Shown here: in pieces, positions 13,700 to 26,985 of the stretch | How the letters are laid out: each line of letters starts with the position of its first letter | Numbering within the stretch: position 1 is the first letter of the stretch | Origin: Atopsyche davidsoni | Lineage: Eukaryota > Arthropoda > Insecta > Trichoptera > Hydrobiosidae | Assembly (NCBI GenBank): GCA_022113835.1 | Contig: JAILWY010000012.1 | Span: 8,556,001 to 8,620,000, forward strand | Reading direction: 5' to 3' | DNA: 64,000 bases | Program-made: the position numbers and the translations under genes | Notes under the pieces: model-generated | Database searches by the model: none | Seen by the model: the letters and a program-made list of their open reading frames with translations, nothing else | What the model was told of the DNA's origin: nothing

Positions 13700-13970
13700 A
13701 CCGTTGCTGTGAATAGCTATGCTCGCGTGAGTCAGCGCCGGCATGCTGATGCGTGCCAACTTCCACGGCGCGAAATCACTTAATTTCCAGGGAGTGCGCC
13801 CCTCGGGCACGCGCCCCGCCGGTGCCCCACCTGCGCGGACAGCTGCGCCTCCGCGCCCATCTGTGGCACGCCGCACCCGCCCGTGCCCGTGCCGTGCCCG
13901 TGCTCTACCGGCCCGCTCCGCCCCTCCCCGCCCCGCACCAAGCCCGGGCGGGGGAGGCGCTTTATTTTTT
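13700..13970. other. Very GC-rich island with C-rich short repeats
   Basis: The core at about 13790-13960 is dominated by CCCG, CGTGCC and GCCCC words, including short near-tandem copies of GTGCCC. Several overlapping open frames of 88-137 codons exist on both strands, as expected from stop-poor GC-rich sequence. They are proline/arginine/alanine-rich and not recognisable. It may be a CpG-island-type promoter; strand and function are unknown. Confidence 0.35.
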
Positions 13971-15130
13971 GCGAATTTGTTTAACGGTAGTTCGTATGCG
14001 ATTAGGGGAGTTGAATTGAAAAAAATGTGTTTTTCAGTTGTAGTGATTGTAAATATTTCAAAATATATTTTGTAACCACAAGGGGAAAACAACATTTGAA
14101 TACAGTCATGTATTCCAAAGTACTATGAGTTAGCATAACTGTAATCTATAATAATAATATCCATTGTGTGTGTGTGTGTGTGTATATATGTTTCATTTTT
14201 TGGTTCTCTATAGAATATCTTAAAAGATACAACGCTGATTTTTTTGCATAAAAGTTCAGTAAGTTTTTTCGCAGCTATATACCGAATTTCAAGACGATAG
14301 GATAATATTTTCATTCATAAACTAATTGAATAAAACTATAAAATATGCTTTAGCGAGTTTCAATGTGTACGAATTATAGGATTCTGTTTTTCACCGCGAG
14401 AATTTCAAATTTAGAATTTTTCAAATAAAGAACAGTGCAGTGAAAGTGATGCGTTGTTTGTGACACGAAATGTGACACAAATGGCAAGCAATGAATTGGA
14501 AGGAAAGCGTGAGCAGCGTCTTCTTAAAATTCGAGTACCCAGCTATTCGAGTATTCAGCCAAACATATGTTCAAACACTATTGCATCGTTCTTCGAATAC
14601 GTCATTCCGTGACGGGCTACATTTCTAGTATTATGTAATGTGTATATTCAAGTATGAATTTTGTAAATAATCTAATTCAAGTACTTGTTTTGCAATTAAA
14701 AATAACAAAAGGGATGAAACGTAATTTATATATTTCATCATATTGAATAAATATTATAAAAAAATTAAATCATATTTAATATTGTGAGAGGTTTAGATTT
14801 AAACTCGAAACGACTAAAAAACTAGCTTTAATATTAAAATAACCGTTTTAATCTAGATTTACTTGCCCAATATTTTATACGTAATAATTTCTCCGATATT
14901 GGCTTGGGAATAAAGATTTATTTTTATTATTTAAATATCAAATATAGATTACAAAATTCAATGGAATATATATTTTTTTTATCCAAATGTGCTATTTTAC
15001 TATATTTACTATATAAATACGTATAACAATATATTTATTTTGAATTTTATATTATTTAACAATAACAAAATGGCTAAACCGCTTTTATTAACTCGGCTGT
15101 ACAATTAGCATATATTTTTATTGTTTAGTG
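13971..15130. other. AT-rich DNA with a (GT)n microsatellite
   Basis: A (TG)n run at 14165-14183 grades into TATATA. The rest is AT-rich; a GC-richer patch at 14440-14640 is of unknown nature. Confidence 0.5.
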
Positions 15131-16000
15131 TTATTTACTAGAACTTTACCGTGAAACTTTGCAATAACAATATAAATTCAATCAAACGTTTCGTATTACA
15201 AACGACCGTTAAACCTTGCAAATCACTGCGACCTTCCTCACCAGGCCCTTCGTACGTTTCCTTCCTACCGTCAAACTTATTGCAAAACAGTACTGTCGAA
15301 CAAAACATAATCTCCCTCGCAATCGCGGCCGAAGGGAACAATAATTGCTCAAATATTCTGACTTAGAAAACACAACAATCGCATAGAGGCTTAAAGAAAC
15401 CTATACCTTTGATTCAACTCGCAAGTGGTCATTATGTGTATACAATACCGAATTTAAATCAACAATACCCGATCAGTTTTGATAGGGCTTACTTTAATAG
15501 GTCTGTTTAATTTCGCCGCTGGGGTTGAGTCGACGTAACATTACGCTAATGCTCAATATCAGATTGCAAATTATCACATACCGTGTGAAAAACTTCGATT
15601 TCTTTGTGGGCTTTTGACTCAACGATAATTCATGCAATGAGCACTCCTCAAATAAAATAATCTCGCCGAGAAATATCGTTATAAATGTAATCTAACCGAG
15701 GGGCGTGAACTCTGGTCACGTTGTTGTTATTTGTTTACAAAATTCTGCTTCAGTTTGTTTGTTACCTGATGTGTTGATAATGTTGTTATTAATAGCGCAA
15801 GAAGATCACTAATCTTTTGAGAAAAAAGGTAAAAACCGTAGCGTTTCGTTTTGTTATTGTTATGGGGGTTGACCCCGTCTCAATAAAAAACCTTTAAAAA
15901 AAGACAGCATGTCGGAAACGAGCCACCGTTCTCCCAGGTGTTCTAAAGCGAGGAGGTTAGCACACCTGGGCCAAATTAAGACTTTTTATGTTTAAGGGAG
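15131..16000. other. Moderate-GC non-coding block
   Basis: Of intermediate composition. It includes a Sox-like AACAATAATTG near 15338 and an inverted repeat CCCAGGTG (15933-15940) / CACCTGGG (15963-15970). A GGGGTTGACCCC palindrome lies near 15866-15877. These may be remnants of an old repeat or a regulatory element. No coding content is recognised. Confidence 0.3.
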
Positions 16001-16429
16001 CTACTTAAAATATTTTATCCATTTATTGTGGTTTATTTGAAATTCTAACGAAAAGACAGTATGGTTAGTCTCCAATATTTTTCAATACATTTTCAATGAT
16101 AATAAGACAAGTAACTCTCTGATTACCTGAAATTAAATTTTTGGGTATTATTTTTTTTTTTTTCTCACGGAGGAAATGTTCTGTTTATTTTATAAGTATT
16201 ATGATATTTAAACCTTTAATCATGTCGCTTGTAAAACACAATATGGGTACCAGTCTATTGATATTGCTAAATACAAAGAAATATATACTCAAGGTACGAT
16301 ACCTAGCGTATTAGTTGCAAACCAACCCATTCAATTTGTTCTTTTGACTTTCGAATACGTTTCGTACTTGTATTGTGCACCCTTTTGTTGGAACTGTTAT
16401 TAACATAAATTTATTAGAAACCATATAAT

Positions 16430-17470
16430 GCAATTCAACCGAAGGCAGTATGAATGCAGCTTATCACATCATTCCTTATTATGCGCAGAGTTCTCGTTTG
16501 GAAGTAGGCTCTGAAGATTTGATCTCACGAGAAAAACGGTTCGGTTTTACAGTCAGCCTAATTGGTCATACGAATCGCCAAGGAGTCGGCACCGGAGCAA
16601 TTACAGGTGACTACATTACCGGCGGGTAAGAAGTATCGAGCGAGTGCCGGCGTCGGAACAAATGAAAACGGGAGATTGCCAGCGTATTGTTGTATTAGCC
16701 TTGGCCATTTCTAGCAGATCCGGTAAGTGATGGAGGAATAAACGTTTCTTGAAAATAATAGCGAGGCAGCGAGCGTCGGCCGGCCACCTCGCCTCGAGGA
16801 AACGCTCGTGCATTAGTCGTTGCGCGCTAATCGCTCACACGTTGCGAGGTGCGAATAATTGAATACGGCTCAAACTGGCATTAAATTTTATCTGCTCCGT
16901 TTTCAAACACTTCCAAAGATAAATGTCTAAGATTTATCTCTTGAAATTTAAAGAATTTTAATGTTGTTTACGGCTTGTAAAGCGCAGCCGAGCCGGCCGC
17001 TGTGCGAGTTGCGGGTTTCAGGAGTTAATTGCATGCAGCTAAGTGATATTAATACGCAACGACATGCAGTCGCGAATTCCGTTTTCAACGCGATATGAGC
17101 AAGAAAAACGGGAGCTCCGCGTAATTGAGTAGTCAGATATCTCGGCATTGCTCGGCTCAAAGCGGATGAAACATTGTCATTGATTGGAAGCGGCCATTAG
17201 GCTCGTTAGGCGAGTCTCCGCGAGCAGTAATGTGAGCATTTGTAATTCCGAGCTGAGGAGACCGCGGCCGTAATTATTATATCGGGAGGATGCGGATTAA
17301 TCTGCGGACACTCGGACACCCTAATGGCTGGCCCGTAATTGGCATTTCCTAAGTGACTTATAAGACAAGTTAAGTACGCAAGTGCGCGAGACGAGCGCCC
17401 GTGTCGTGCGTCTTCGCGTGGTGAATGCGTGGTCGTCGCTAGTTTCGTGATGTTATGCGGAATACTTCAT
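16430..17470. promoter_or_regulatory. Large candidate cis-regulatory region rich in homeodomain sites
   Basis: This 1 kb block is the longest non-repetitive moderate-GC stretch in the first half. Homeodomain-type words (TAATTG, TAATTA, ATTAG) recur. GGATTAATC at 17294-17302 combines a K50-class (Bicoid/Otx) GGATTA with a TAATC on the other side inside a near-palindrome. GATCCGGTAAGTGATGG near 16720 looks like a splice donor but has no attached frame. The regulatory role is inferred. Confidence 0.4.
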
Positions 17471-20350
17471 TTCTCGGTGTGTTCGTTTACTGAAATAGGC
17501 AAACTGGCCATAAATAAAGCAGTAAAAAGATAGTTTAACACTTAAATTTATATTCTCATTACATTATTATTTATAGATTATGTTTTAGTAATGAAAGCAC
17601 TACAACGCTATTCTCGAGAAATGAGAACTCAGTGGTTCCTAGTCGAAACAAAATCAGTATAAAAACGAATAACATCAATTTAGAAAAAAAACGGTTTATC
17701 TTTCAAATATAAAATAATATACATAAAGATCAAGAGCACGAGAATACAATGTCAAATATATTAGCGAAGATGCCACAGGGCTCCTCGTGCGATATGCCAA
17801 CATCTGCGCTAGTAATACATGTTATAAGTCATGGCCTCAATATTTCTGTAAAATAACACCCAGTTACTGTTAAAGCTCAACCTCGTTCCTCGATTACAGG
17901 TTGGCGGCTGTTTTCACCGCAGAATTATATTGTTTAAGTTCTAACGTGTGGTTAGATTCCAAAAAGGTGGTAATAGGGTGAGCACGGCTGCGGGGCGGCG
18001 GCCGCGGGCGCTGGCGGATCACAGGGCGCGGCTGGACGGGCAGATTGTTTCTTGTCGATGGGACCTGAACGCCAGTTTGTTGATAACAGCCACAGTTACA
18101 CTAGCGCAAGGTAAGCTATAATTCTACGAGAAAGTTGGGCCGCACCATCGATAAGTTACAATAAACCTTTATGAAGACAACTTAATAAAAATATAGATCA
18201 TGCCCGTTTATTAAATAATATAACCCTGACATCGCTATCAGGATCTGGAATTACACTTTTGACAGATTATAGGAATCTAGGCAAACAGATTGTAGATAAT
18301 CTTGATTTAAAAAAATGAATATCTGCATAAGATGGATAGGGAACCGTGAAAACGATGGTTTGTTGATTGCATCACCTCGACTGCCGATTACAAACATTAA
18401 ACGATTATCTCGACGATCTAAGTATCTAAACATCATTATATATACGATTTTTTTCCGATGCTTCAACACCTTACCGCTCACAGACAACAGAAGCATAAAA
18501 ACACGGCCCACGTAGCGAACACGCTGATGAATCAAAGCGGGCAGGTGGAAATCAAACCATACGATTATCTATTCTCCATAGTTCTCTTATTATAATGCGT
18601 CGGGTAGGTATCGTGTTATGGGCAATGTGTTTAGTTAATATGATCTGTAGTTATGTTCTTTTTTGGTGTTCAGTATTAAAGGGAGGTTGAAAATGGTCGA
18701 GCCGAAAGTGGGCGCCGGCTCTCGGTATGTGAGAATGATTATAGGTTTTTGTGTTTAAAACGTTAAATAAAATGGTGTTTATGGTAAACAGTATACTTTG
18801 TATCAGATCATAACGCAGGCGGTAATGTAACTTTCTTTCCTTTTATGACAGAGCTTTTAAACCAGTAAAATTACAATACTTTTAAGGCTCTTGAAGTCAA
18901 GTCATATGTTTAAAGATTTGTAATACTTTTAAAAATTTGTAAATAATATTTTATTTTGGCTGTAATATCTTTGAATTTTTCTTATGGGGGTTTTTTCATT
19001 TTTTTTAGGAAACTAAACAAAATATTTATTAAGTTTACTTTACTATAATTTAATTTAAAAATGGGTATGTATTAATATAAACTTTTAAACCATAGATTTA
19101 TGTAATCTCCCAATTAAAAAAATAACCATTTTTTTATATTTCATTAAATTTTTGTACCACAAATTACTGTAGAACATTAAATCTTTAATATTAATTCTCC
19201 AATCTATTTTAATTATAAAAATTAGCTATCAGTTAAAAAAATCAAGCATTCTATAGAAAAACAGCATACAAAACTATATCTAAATAATGCGCTAGCCAGT
19301 TAAATCCCTGACTTCCTTTTAAATGCAATGTTACATTTGATTCGAAATCGTCTTCACATCACTATTAAATATGGAGATATAATTCAGAACTTGATAAATA
19401 GTATTTGAAATAGTAAAGTTCCTTTCAAACTATTTGTTAAATATTTTAAACAATTTGATCAAACTTTTTCATAATACCTGTTTTGTAAAAAAAAAAAACC
19501 TACAACTGTCTATTTATTTGAATTTACTAATTTAAACAACATAAAATAACTAAAATCCAATTTTTTAAATGATTTCATTCAATACAATGGACTGAAAAAT
19601 ATATGCTAAAATACACGAAACCTATCAATGGTCATTATTTTATAATAAGACTATATATTTAGAGTAAAAAAAATTATTTACCGTCAATATTATTTTATTT
19701 TGCAGAGGGAATCAAATCAATTCTGAGAGCATTTATTTTACTGTATTAGCATTTGAAATTAACGACATCAATATAAGTACACAGGTAAGATACATCCGGT
19801 ATTGTTCTACTCATTTACCAACGTACCGTGGCAAAACTTGGCAGTCATTGGATTGTCAACAAAGCTGAAATCCAGCAGTTCCTCGAGCCTGTTACATTTC
19901 AGTTCTCTTTTCAACAATTATTATGACAGCTGTGAATTGGATTTGTCTCGGATATTTTTCCGGGCCAGCCCAGTTCGCCGTCAAACTTTTAGAGATGTAT
20001 AGTATAGAGGTCCGGTCAGTTGCGCGACTGCTGAATCACCGCCGCCCGAGCCGCTCGCCCAGTATCAGAGCTGTATCATGCTTTATGACCCGCCATGGAC
20101 GTGCCAGGACTGTACACTGACGCATTTAAAATAAATTAAAAACGGTGTTTAGTTTTTGAATATTTATGTCACACGTGTCGTGCTCGGCGCGTGACAGTGA
20201 GGGAGTCAGGTAACCTGCTTTCAATCGTTAGTGATTAATCGCATATTTTCTGATATGATCTACTCACACACTAGTCAGTCGTATTGGCTTACGAGTAGTA
20301 CCAAATATAACCTTTATTAAATTATAAAAACTCAAAAAATTACATATCTA
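17471..20350. other. AT-rich DNA with GC-richer patches
   Basis: A GC-rich patch at 17940-18075 contains GGGGCGGCGGCCGCGGGCGC-type sequence. A smaller one lies at 18690-18730, and a moderate one at 19790-20215. The remainder (18750-19780) is very AT-rich. No genes or TE ends are supported before the MITE at 20353. Confidence 0.45.
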
Positions 20351-20352
20351 TA

Positions 20353-20531
20353 GGATGTCCCAAAATTAATGCAAGATTTGAATTTGTCGCCATTTTACAT
20401 AAATCGTCATAACACAGTTCTGCCAAAATTGGATAAAATTCCTAACCTAACCCAATGTGTTATTTCATAAATAACCCTATTGTTCAAATCTTATCGTGTA
20501 GTTCAAATCTTGCGTTAATTTTGAGACACCC
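20353..20531. mobile_element. Mariner-like MITE, 179 bp
   Basis: Terminal inverted repeats of about 31 bp are seen: GGATGTCCCAAAATTAATGC at the left end against GGGTGTCTCAAAATTAACGC read inward from the right end, with three mismatches along the arms. The element is bordered on both sides by TA (20351-20352 and 20532-20533), the target duplication of Tc1/mariner elements. It has no coding capacity. The TIRs, TA duplication and small size are direct; family assignment to Tc1/mariner is from known biology. Confidence 0.75.
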
Positions 20532-20535
20532 TATG

Positions 20536-21119
20536 TTTACCATATAAATATTTAAATAATATATTTAAAAGAATATTTTTAATTTAACATTCGACTACAA
20601 AGACGCAAATTTGAAGTACAAAAATACAATACAAATTTATTTCTATTTATCAAAGCTGCGCTTTTCTGTGTTAAAATAAAATGTTTTGATAATATATACT
20701 AAAGAAAATATGCCCGTTATTTAAAAGAAAATTTATTTTTCCAATAATTTTAAAATAAATACAACTAACAATCAAGATGGAGCTTGTTAATCAACAGACC
20801 GTTTGATTTTTTCCCCCTAAAGAGTAAATTAATTATTCATGTTTAAAATTTACTACTACGTCTAGATTTTTTCTAAATACTCCAAAGGAAGGAATTGCAA
20901 ACTTGTCATTGTGAAAAATTCACTATCATATATATGTGAGACATTGAATATAACTTATTAATATGAATATGATCTCTAAAAACCATTTATTTATGCAAGT
21001 AATAACAACGCTTAATTATTTTAAAAAAAAAAACAAGACTTATTTACAGTAATAAACACAGAATTAAACAGAACAAATAGAATTAAAGTCCAGTCCATTT
21101 TCTAAAATAGATTTCCTAC
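20536..21119. other. AT-rich non-coding DNA
   Basis: No feature is supported in this stretch. Confidence 0.5.
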
Positions 21120-21480
21120 GTTTATTGTAATATTTAACAATCACTCCGCCTATGAGCCGCAGCAGACCGGCGGCACCTTTCGTGTAGATTACGAACAGAT
21201 TCCGTGTAATTATATTGACTTAATAGTGCCGCGAGTCCCGAGGACGGCACTTATCACAGGTAATCAATATTTATCAAATTTATTCACAACACCATATCAC
21301 GCATCCACAGGCACCGGCCTCACGCCACCTGCCCTTACGTAGCGCTATTGCCTTCTAACGAGTGTCTATTCATATAAAAAATTACTGCTAGAAATATAAA
21401 GGTAGGCATTTCTTCATATTTTTACTCTAGCGGGTTAGCCAGTGCTCGAGATAACAATCGACCCCGTTGTTCTTATAGGT
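21120..21480. promoter_or_regulatory. Candidate conserved non-coding island
   Basis: A moderate-GC block in AT-rich flanks without a useful reading frame. It contains AGTGCCG and CGGCACT as an inverted pair (about 21225-21251) around TCCCGAGGA, and TAATCAATATTTAT. It resembles the other islands and may be an enhancer. Confidence 0.3.
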
Positions 21481-23140
21481 ATTATCATTATTATTATAAA
21501 ATAATATTTTAATGGCCGGTGGACTTATTATTTAAAAATTATTCAGTGATATGAGTGTGATGCCATAGTAAGAAAGTTCTTGCAATTTTTATAACTTAAT
21601 TTTTTATCAGATGTATTCATTACTCGTAAAACCTATAATTAGATTATATAAAGCAGTTTCAAAAGGTTTTAAAGCATATTTCAACCGTATTAATCCATAA
21701 TTATGAGCGTACAGGTGAATCTTATATGCTTACATACAATTTCACCCGTACGTACTATAATATAATATTTATAAGAGATATTTTCATGGGCATGTATTTG
21801 TACATATTTATTTTAAATACATACTATATTATTACTAAAATTAATTAGGATGTGTAAAAGATAGGCTCAATCGAATAATGTAACGAAGTTATTTTCATTT
21901 ATTTTAATTATAAGCGAATGACTCTTTGTATTATAATAAGAAAAATTTATTTGAAATGCTGACAAACATGTGGCGATCACCCTGTATAACAAATAACTTG
22001 TAATAATAATAAATTATAAATTAATTCAGGGTTAGCAAAAAATTTATGCTTGTAACACTTTATGACTGTTTAAGCATTTTTGTTTTTACATTTTGTGCAT
22101 TTAATATTCAATATAACTGGTGAATAATAACGATAATTATCGATATAAAGTACGTTGCAGGTCATTTAGAGACTTCATAATGTTGGTAAAAAAATACAGG
22201 AGTATGCACATTTATTTTAATTGTTATTATTATACTTATTTTTCCTACAGCGGGTACTTATGTATTGTTAACGATTCTATCATTAAATTTAAATGCAACA
22301 GTAACACCTGTACCCAAACTTGTCTAGTATTTTTTATGTGATATTTCTGACAAAACAAAACCAGTCCTCGTTTATAAAATATATCGGCGGCGTATCTAAT
22401 CAGAATTATGCCCTAAACGATGATTTAAATAATAAATTGATGAATGTTCCATAAATTAGTCTCGTTTATTGATAATAAATCATCGTCAAACTGGAATTAA
22501 TTTTTCCACAGCTAGTACAAAAAAAGATGTGGCTAAGAAATATTTTACCCCCGGGTAGAAATTCTTAAGGGTTGATCTCTACCTCCACACCGGCTGCCAA
22601 GCACAGCGCCGTAACTTGAAAAATAAAATATTCTTTTAATAATGGGCGTATGATTTTTTAAGAATTCTGTTGATATATATAATAATAGTTTTAATATAAT
22701 GATCATATATATATATATATATAACTCATTCCTTCATTCGTCAACTCATTCTTTGTTAAATTTCAAAATTCAATATTTTTTTAAAAAAGATGCCTTTGAA
22801 TATTTCCTAAAAAAGATTGTTTATTAATAGACAGAAATACCCCATTGAAAATTATATTCGAATACATTCATAAATTAAAAAATATATTTATTTATAATCC
22901 ATTCGTTACTATACGCTGGGTTGTATTCTACCCCTATTTGATTCCATCAGTCAACTCACGGGGTGGCACAATCATCAAAACTCACAAATGTATCTAATCG
23001 GAATTTAAGACCATACAAATAAAAAAGTATATTTCTTAATCAACTTTGTTTTGTATTGATTAAGGGTAAAATTATAAGCGTGCCTTATTGATAGTTTAGA
23101 CGAAATATAATTCCAATCAAGTACAAAGTATGCGAATATA
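21481..23140. other. AT-rich non-coding DNA
   Basis: Includes a short (AT)n run at about 22705-22722. A GC-richer patch at 22540-22620 has no recognisable content. Confidence 0.5.
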
Positions 23141-23144
23141 TATG

Positions 23145-23147
23145 TAT

Positions 23148-23232
<85 letters not shown>
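23145..23232. repeat. Compound (CA)n(TA)n microsatellite
   Basis: (CA)n at 23147-23166 runs directly into (TA)n at 23165-23232. The transition is clean and uninterrupted. Confidence 0.95.
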
Positions 23233-23237
<5 letters not shown>

Positions 23238-23338
23238 GCAACAATTAGAACATTAGAACAACACCAACATACTTCAACCAAACTTAATTGTTGACGTTGA
23301 GGGTAGTTAAAAATAATTGTAATAATTCAGCAGTTAAT

Positions 23339-23339
23339 A

Positions 23340-23398
<59 letters not shown>
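23339..23398. repeat. (TA)n microsatellite
   Basis: An uninterrupted AT dinucleotide run of about 50 bp. It lies at the 3' side of the minus-strand tRNA-like segment at 23589-23677 and could be the tail of a SINE in that orientation. Confidence 0.9.
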
Positions 23399-23588
23399 TT
23401 CCAGATTTAATAACAACAAGAAGACAGTAAAAGTGTAATAACAACTTAAAAAATAAAACCGGAACTTCAAATTCAACAAACGAACTCAACCTACAAAGCA
23501 ACAAAGGCCCGAGAAAGTATCAAACGTTAAGTCCGTGCATTACCGCGCAGTTAATGGTAATTCTCGGTGATGCAATAAACTGCATTTT

Positions 23589-23677
23589 GAGGTCGCCCTT
23601 CTGGGACTCGAACCCAGGGATTAAGCAGTGACCGTTCGGCTTTAAATCAACAACAGCTTAAGCCATAAACCGACCTC
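23589..23677 (-). repeat. tRNA-like gene remnant or SINE head
   Basis: On the minus strand there is an A-box-like TGGCTTAAGCTG, then a perfect T arm: CTGGG, loop TTCGAGT, CCCAG (23601-23617), which includes a consensus B box GGTTCGAGTCC. The outer 7 nt GAGGTCG and CGACCTC pair perfectly, like an acceptor stem. Five extra nucleotides separate the T arm from that stem and the anticodon arm is not standard, so a working tRNA is unlikely. A tRNA-derived SINE extending toward 23398 with the (TA)n run as tail is the best reading. Confidence 0.5.
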
Positions 23678-24947
23678 CCGATACGTCCAGCCAGGCCCGG
23701 ATCCTCTTCTTATGCCAGATTTCTTACTTTTATTATTTCGAGCATTGATAACGGATCAGAAGATTACATAAAACACCCCTAAGGAGGCGATATATATACT
23801 TTCTTATAATGCACACACTTGAATAGTTTCTGAAGCACGTGGCTATAAAATATAAGGCATGATATCTCAACAACCTATGATGCCATCAAGAATAATTTAC
23901 GATACTATATGGACAGGCTTTTCACTAATTTTAAAATAATATTTTTAAGTTATTTTTAGGTATTGATTTTTGTTATAATGTATAAGACATAAAAACAAAG
24001 AGTCAGGTAAAAAATTAAGATGACAAGTTAATAGCATATTTATGATGTAATTGGACATGATTTTTTTTTCGAACGACTTATGCTGGCAACACGAATAATC
24101 CTTGAAAAGCTGATAATATTTTTGACAATTTTGCTAATACTGATTGTTTTTTATTGTCAACACATGCAACAAAAACAATTTATTATCAGATATAAATGAA
24201 ATACTTATTTCTAGTTTGTTATGCCGCATTTATGTTGTTTACTGTCTTAGAATTTTAAAGCCTCTGCCTATGTTACTAAAAATAAAAGATTATTCCATCG
24301 ATAAATTTATTTTCAATTAGATTCATACAATTTTATAAGTATAATGAATATAAATAAATATTATGAGAGATGTGTTTTTTTCACCATGTGAAAATCACAC
24401 ATAGATCGATAAAAAATAAGTTACATGGCATTTTTGCACAATTATTGTGTGAACTACTAATTATATATTTTTAAAAAAAATATTTTTATAATTTTGTTTA
24501 AATTTTTTAACTTAACACTGGGATCGAAGGACACCTGATTATTTCAATTCGTGCCTGTTTGGCGGCCATCAATATTTACGTGAAACGAATATTATTTACG
24601 ACGTTAGCGTAAAAAATGCCTACAATGAAGTTCGGAGAACGATGAAGCCTATTTCTTTCCATCCTTCGAGGTCAACAGTCGCGCAGTGCGTCCATAAGAA
24701 CGAAGCTTTATGTCCGAAAAAGCTTCGGAGTGTATTTAAAAATACAGTTACAATAAGGAAACATCTTAAAGGAAACACATAACAGTATTGTACTCGGCAT
24801 TTCACATAATAACGTGAAACATCAATCATTGGAGACGGATCTCTCTGGAATATTAACCGGCCCTTGTGAAATAGAAAGAGGTCACGCGTTATATTATAAT
24901 AAAATGGCGATACATCAAGCTATTGAATGTATCACTAAAAACATCTC

Positions 24948-25022
24948 ATGGTCCAGTAGGTAGCATGCTAGCTTACCGGAGCATATAGACAAATAGACCA
25001 TAAAGTATTGATTCAAATAATC
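24948..25022 (+). repeat. Degenerate tRNA-like segment
   Basis: TGGTCCAGTAGGTAGCATGC resembles a tRNA D arm and A box. About 60 nt downstream TTGAT-TCAAATA-ATCAA can form a T-arm-like hairpin. The anticodon arm and acceptor are unclear. This may be a SINE head remnant; chance similarity is possible. Confidence 0.25.
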
Positions 25023-25651
25023 AACTGTCTACAAGCCTAGAAAGAATAAATATTTATTGCGTCTTCCCCGTATACTACAAAGTACGAAATTATCGTGAAT
25101 GTATCTTATTATGCCCAAAAAAAATACCAAAAAAATATGTAATAAATTTGTAAGATACTTAATCTGTCCATAAATTAAATAACATTAATCTTTGGCTTTA
25201 TATCAATAAGAGCAATCTGAACCAAGCTAATTAAATAAATGTAATAATTTAAGTTAATTTAATTATAAATGATCAAATTGATTGATAAAAATAAATCTCC
25301 ATTGCCTCAATATAAACATTTTATGACAGCTTAATAATTAATTTCATTCGTGGTTTCGACTTTGCTAAATCATAGTGCACAGAAAAAAAATGCACTTATC
25401 ACGATGACCTTGTCTGCTATGATATTTCATATTTGCATAAGCCGCTGAAATGTACTGTATTATTTAGGAAAATAAACTAAAAGCAACCTTGAACTTATTG
25501 AACATAAAATAAACACGGTGCGGTTTTCTAGTTATGATATATATTTTTCTGACAAAATAATACCTCACGAATAATACCCACTTGAGGCATATGATAACAT
25601 AAAATAACAATTATATCACAAATATAATAAAAATTACCGATTGTTGAAAAA

Positions 25652-25692
<41 letters not shown>
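25652..25692. repeat. Compound (GT)n(TA)n microsatellite
   Basis: A short GT run passes into about 16 TA repeats. A second short TGTGTGTG follows at 25701-25708. Confidence 0.9.
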
Positions 25693-25695
<3 letters not shown>

Positions 25696-26429
25696 TACAT
25701 TGTGTGTGTAATATACACTGGGATAACAATGACAACGTTATTATTTATAATACTAGGCAACCATAAACATTATTTTAGTATATACAAATCATAACGTAAA
25801 TAATATGTTAAAGCCCATTAAAATCCTTTAACTCGCCTAGCAGTGTGGTCTGCCAATAAAATGATGATCATTAATTTGATACCTTATAAATTCTGGAATT
25901 CTCAGGTTCACGGTAATATGTAGATAAATAAATCAAATCTACACCACTAGAACTTGGATGCTTTCTTCGAGAAAGCTCATGTAATATGAGACCCTTTGCT
26001 TCGTACACATTTTGTTACAATTGCGTACGTTTTTTTTATTCCCACGACGCTGTAGGGTTGGCAAAACAAAAATTTACTATAATTTTTCTATAAATTAAAT
26101 GTTTAAAATCTAATTTTTTGAATAATGTATAAAAATACAACGATGTTGCTATAAAAAAAATTGTAACGCTTAATAATTGAACGTTTTTAAGAAAATATTC
26201 TTTATTTCGTATTCGTTCAATAGTGCTAGTATTTATGCTAGTGCAATATGATCGCAATAAAATTTGTATTGTTTTCAATTCATTTAATTATGTAATTTCG
26301 AGTTACGTTGCACGTTTACAATGCAAACTTAAAAAAAATTAACGTATCTTTAATTAATAGATATCTAATTTTGCTGCTAATTTCAAATGAGATCAATCGC
26401 ATGGTAGTTTATTCAAAGTATATTACATT

Positions 26430-26985
26430 TCGAGGGTTTTAAGGTCTCAGGTCGCAGCCCTGGGCCGAGCACATACCTGCCTGCGCCTTGAACCTGTTGT
26501 GAGCACAGCACGTGAAATATATATAAATGAAACAAAAACTCAGTCAAAGGGATCATGGGAATGAACCAACTCAGTGAGCTCCCCGGGACCGCCTCATTCA
26601 CCTCGCTGGGTATTGATTTTTTGTTCGCAATTGGACTGTGTGAAAAATTCTGCTTCTATTGAATTTTAAAACGCACTTTGTTGTGCGTAGTGCTCCCAAT
26701 GCAAATCGCCATTGGAATTTGGCAATGCTTGACGCATTGTTTTTTTTTTGTTCATTATTTTGTCGACAGGTATGATTTTAGCGCGTACATAAATGTCAAG
26801 AATATTACAATAAATATTTTATGATTTAAAAAATATAAGTGCTATTTTATTTAAATGTATATTATCAAATTAAATAATATTATCAAAATCCAAAGAATTT
26901 TTTTTTAATGCGCTTTAAAATGGAGTCTGAACTATCTCACGATTTCTTTTTTACAAAAACAATAACAATTATTCTCCTGGGCAGG
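26430..26985. other. GC-richer island followed by AT-rich DNA
   Basis: The part at 26430-26620 contains CCCTGGGCC and CTCCCCGGGACC words. The rest is AT-rich. No coding content is recognised. Confidence 0.3.

Larger units (their letters stand above)
23678..26425. other. AT-rich DNA
   Basis: A GC-richer patch at 24520-24850 contains the inverted repeat GAAGCTTTATGTCCGAAAAAGCTTC around 24702-24726. A tRNA-like segment and a microsatellite in this stretch are listed separately. No coding content is recognised. Confidence 0.45.

Noticed and set aside
13682..14095. 137-codon reverse and 110-codon forward overlapping frames
   Set aside because: Mutually overlapping Pro/Arg/Ala-rich frames in a stop-poor GC island; no domain, no splice support.
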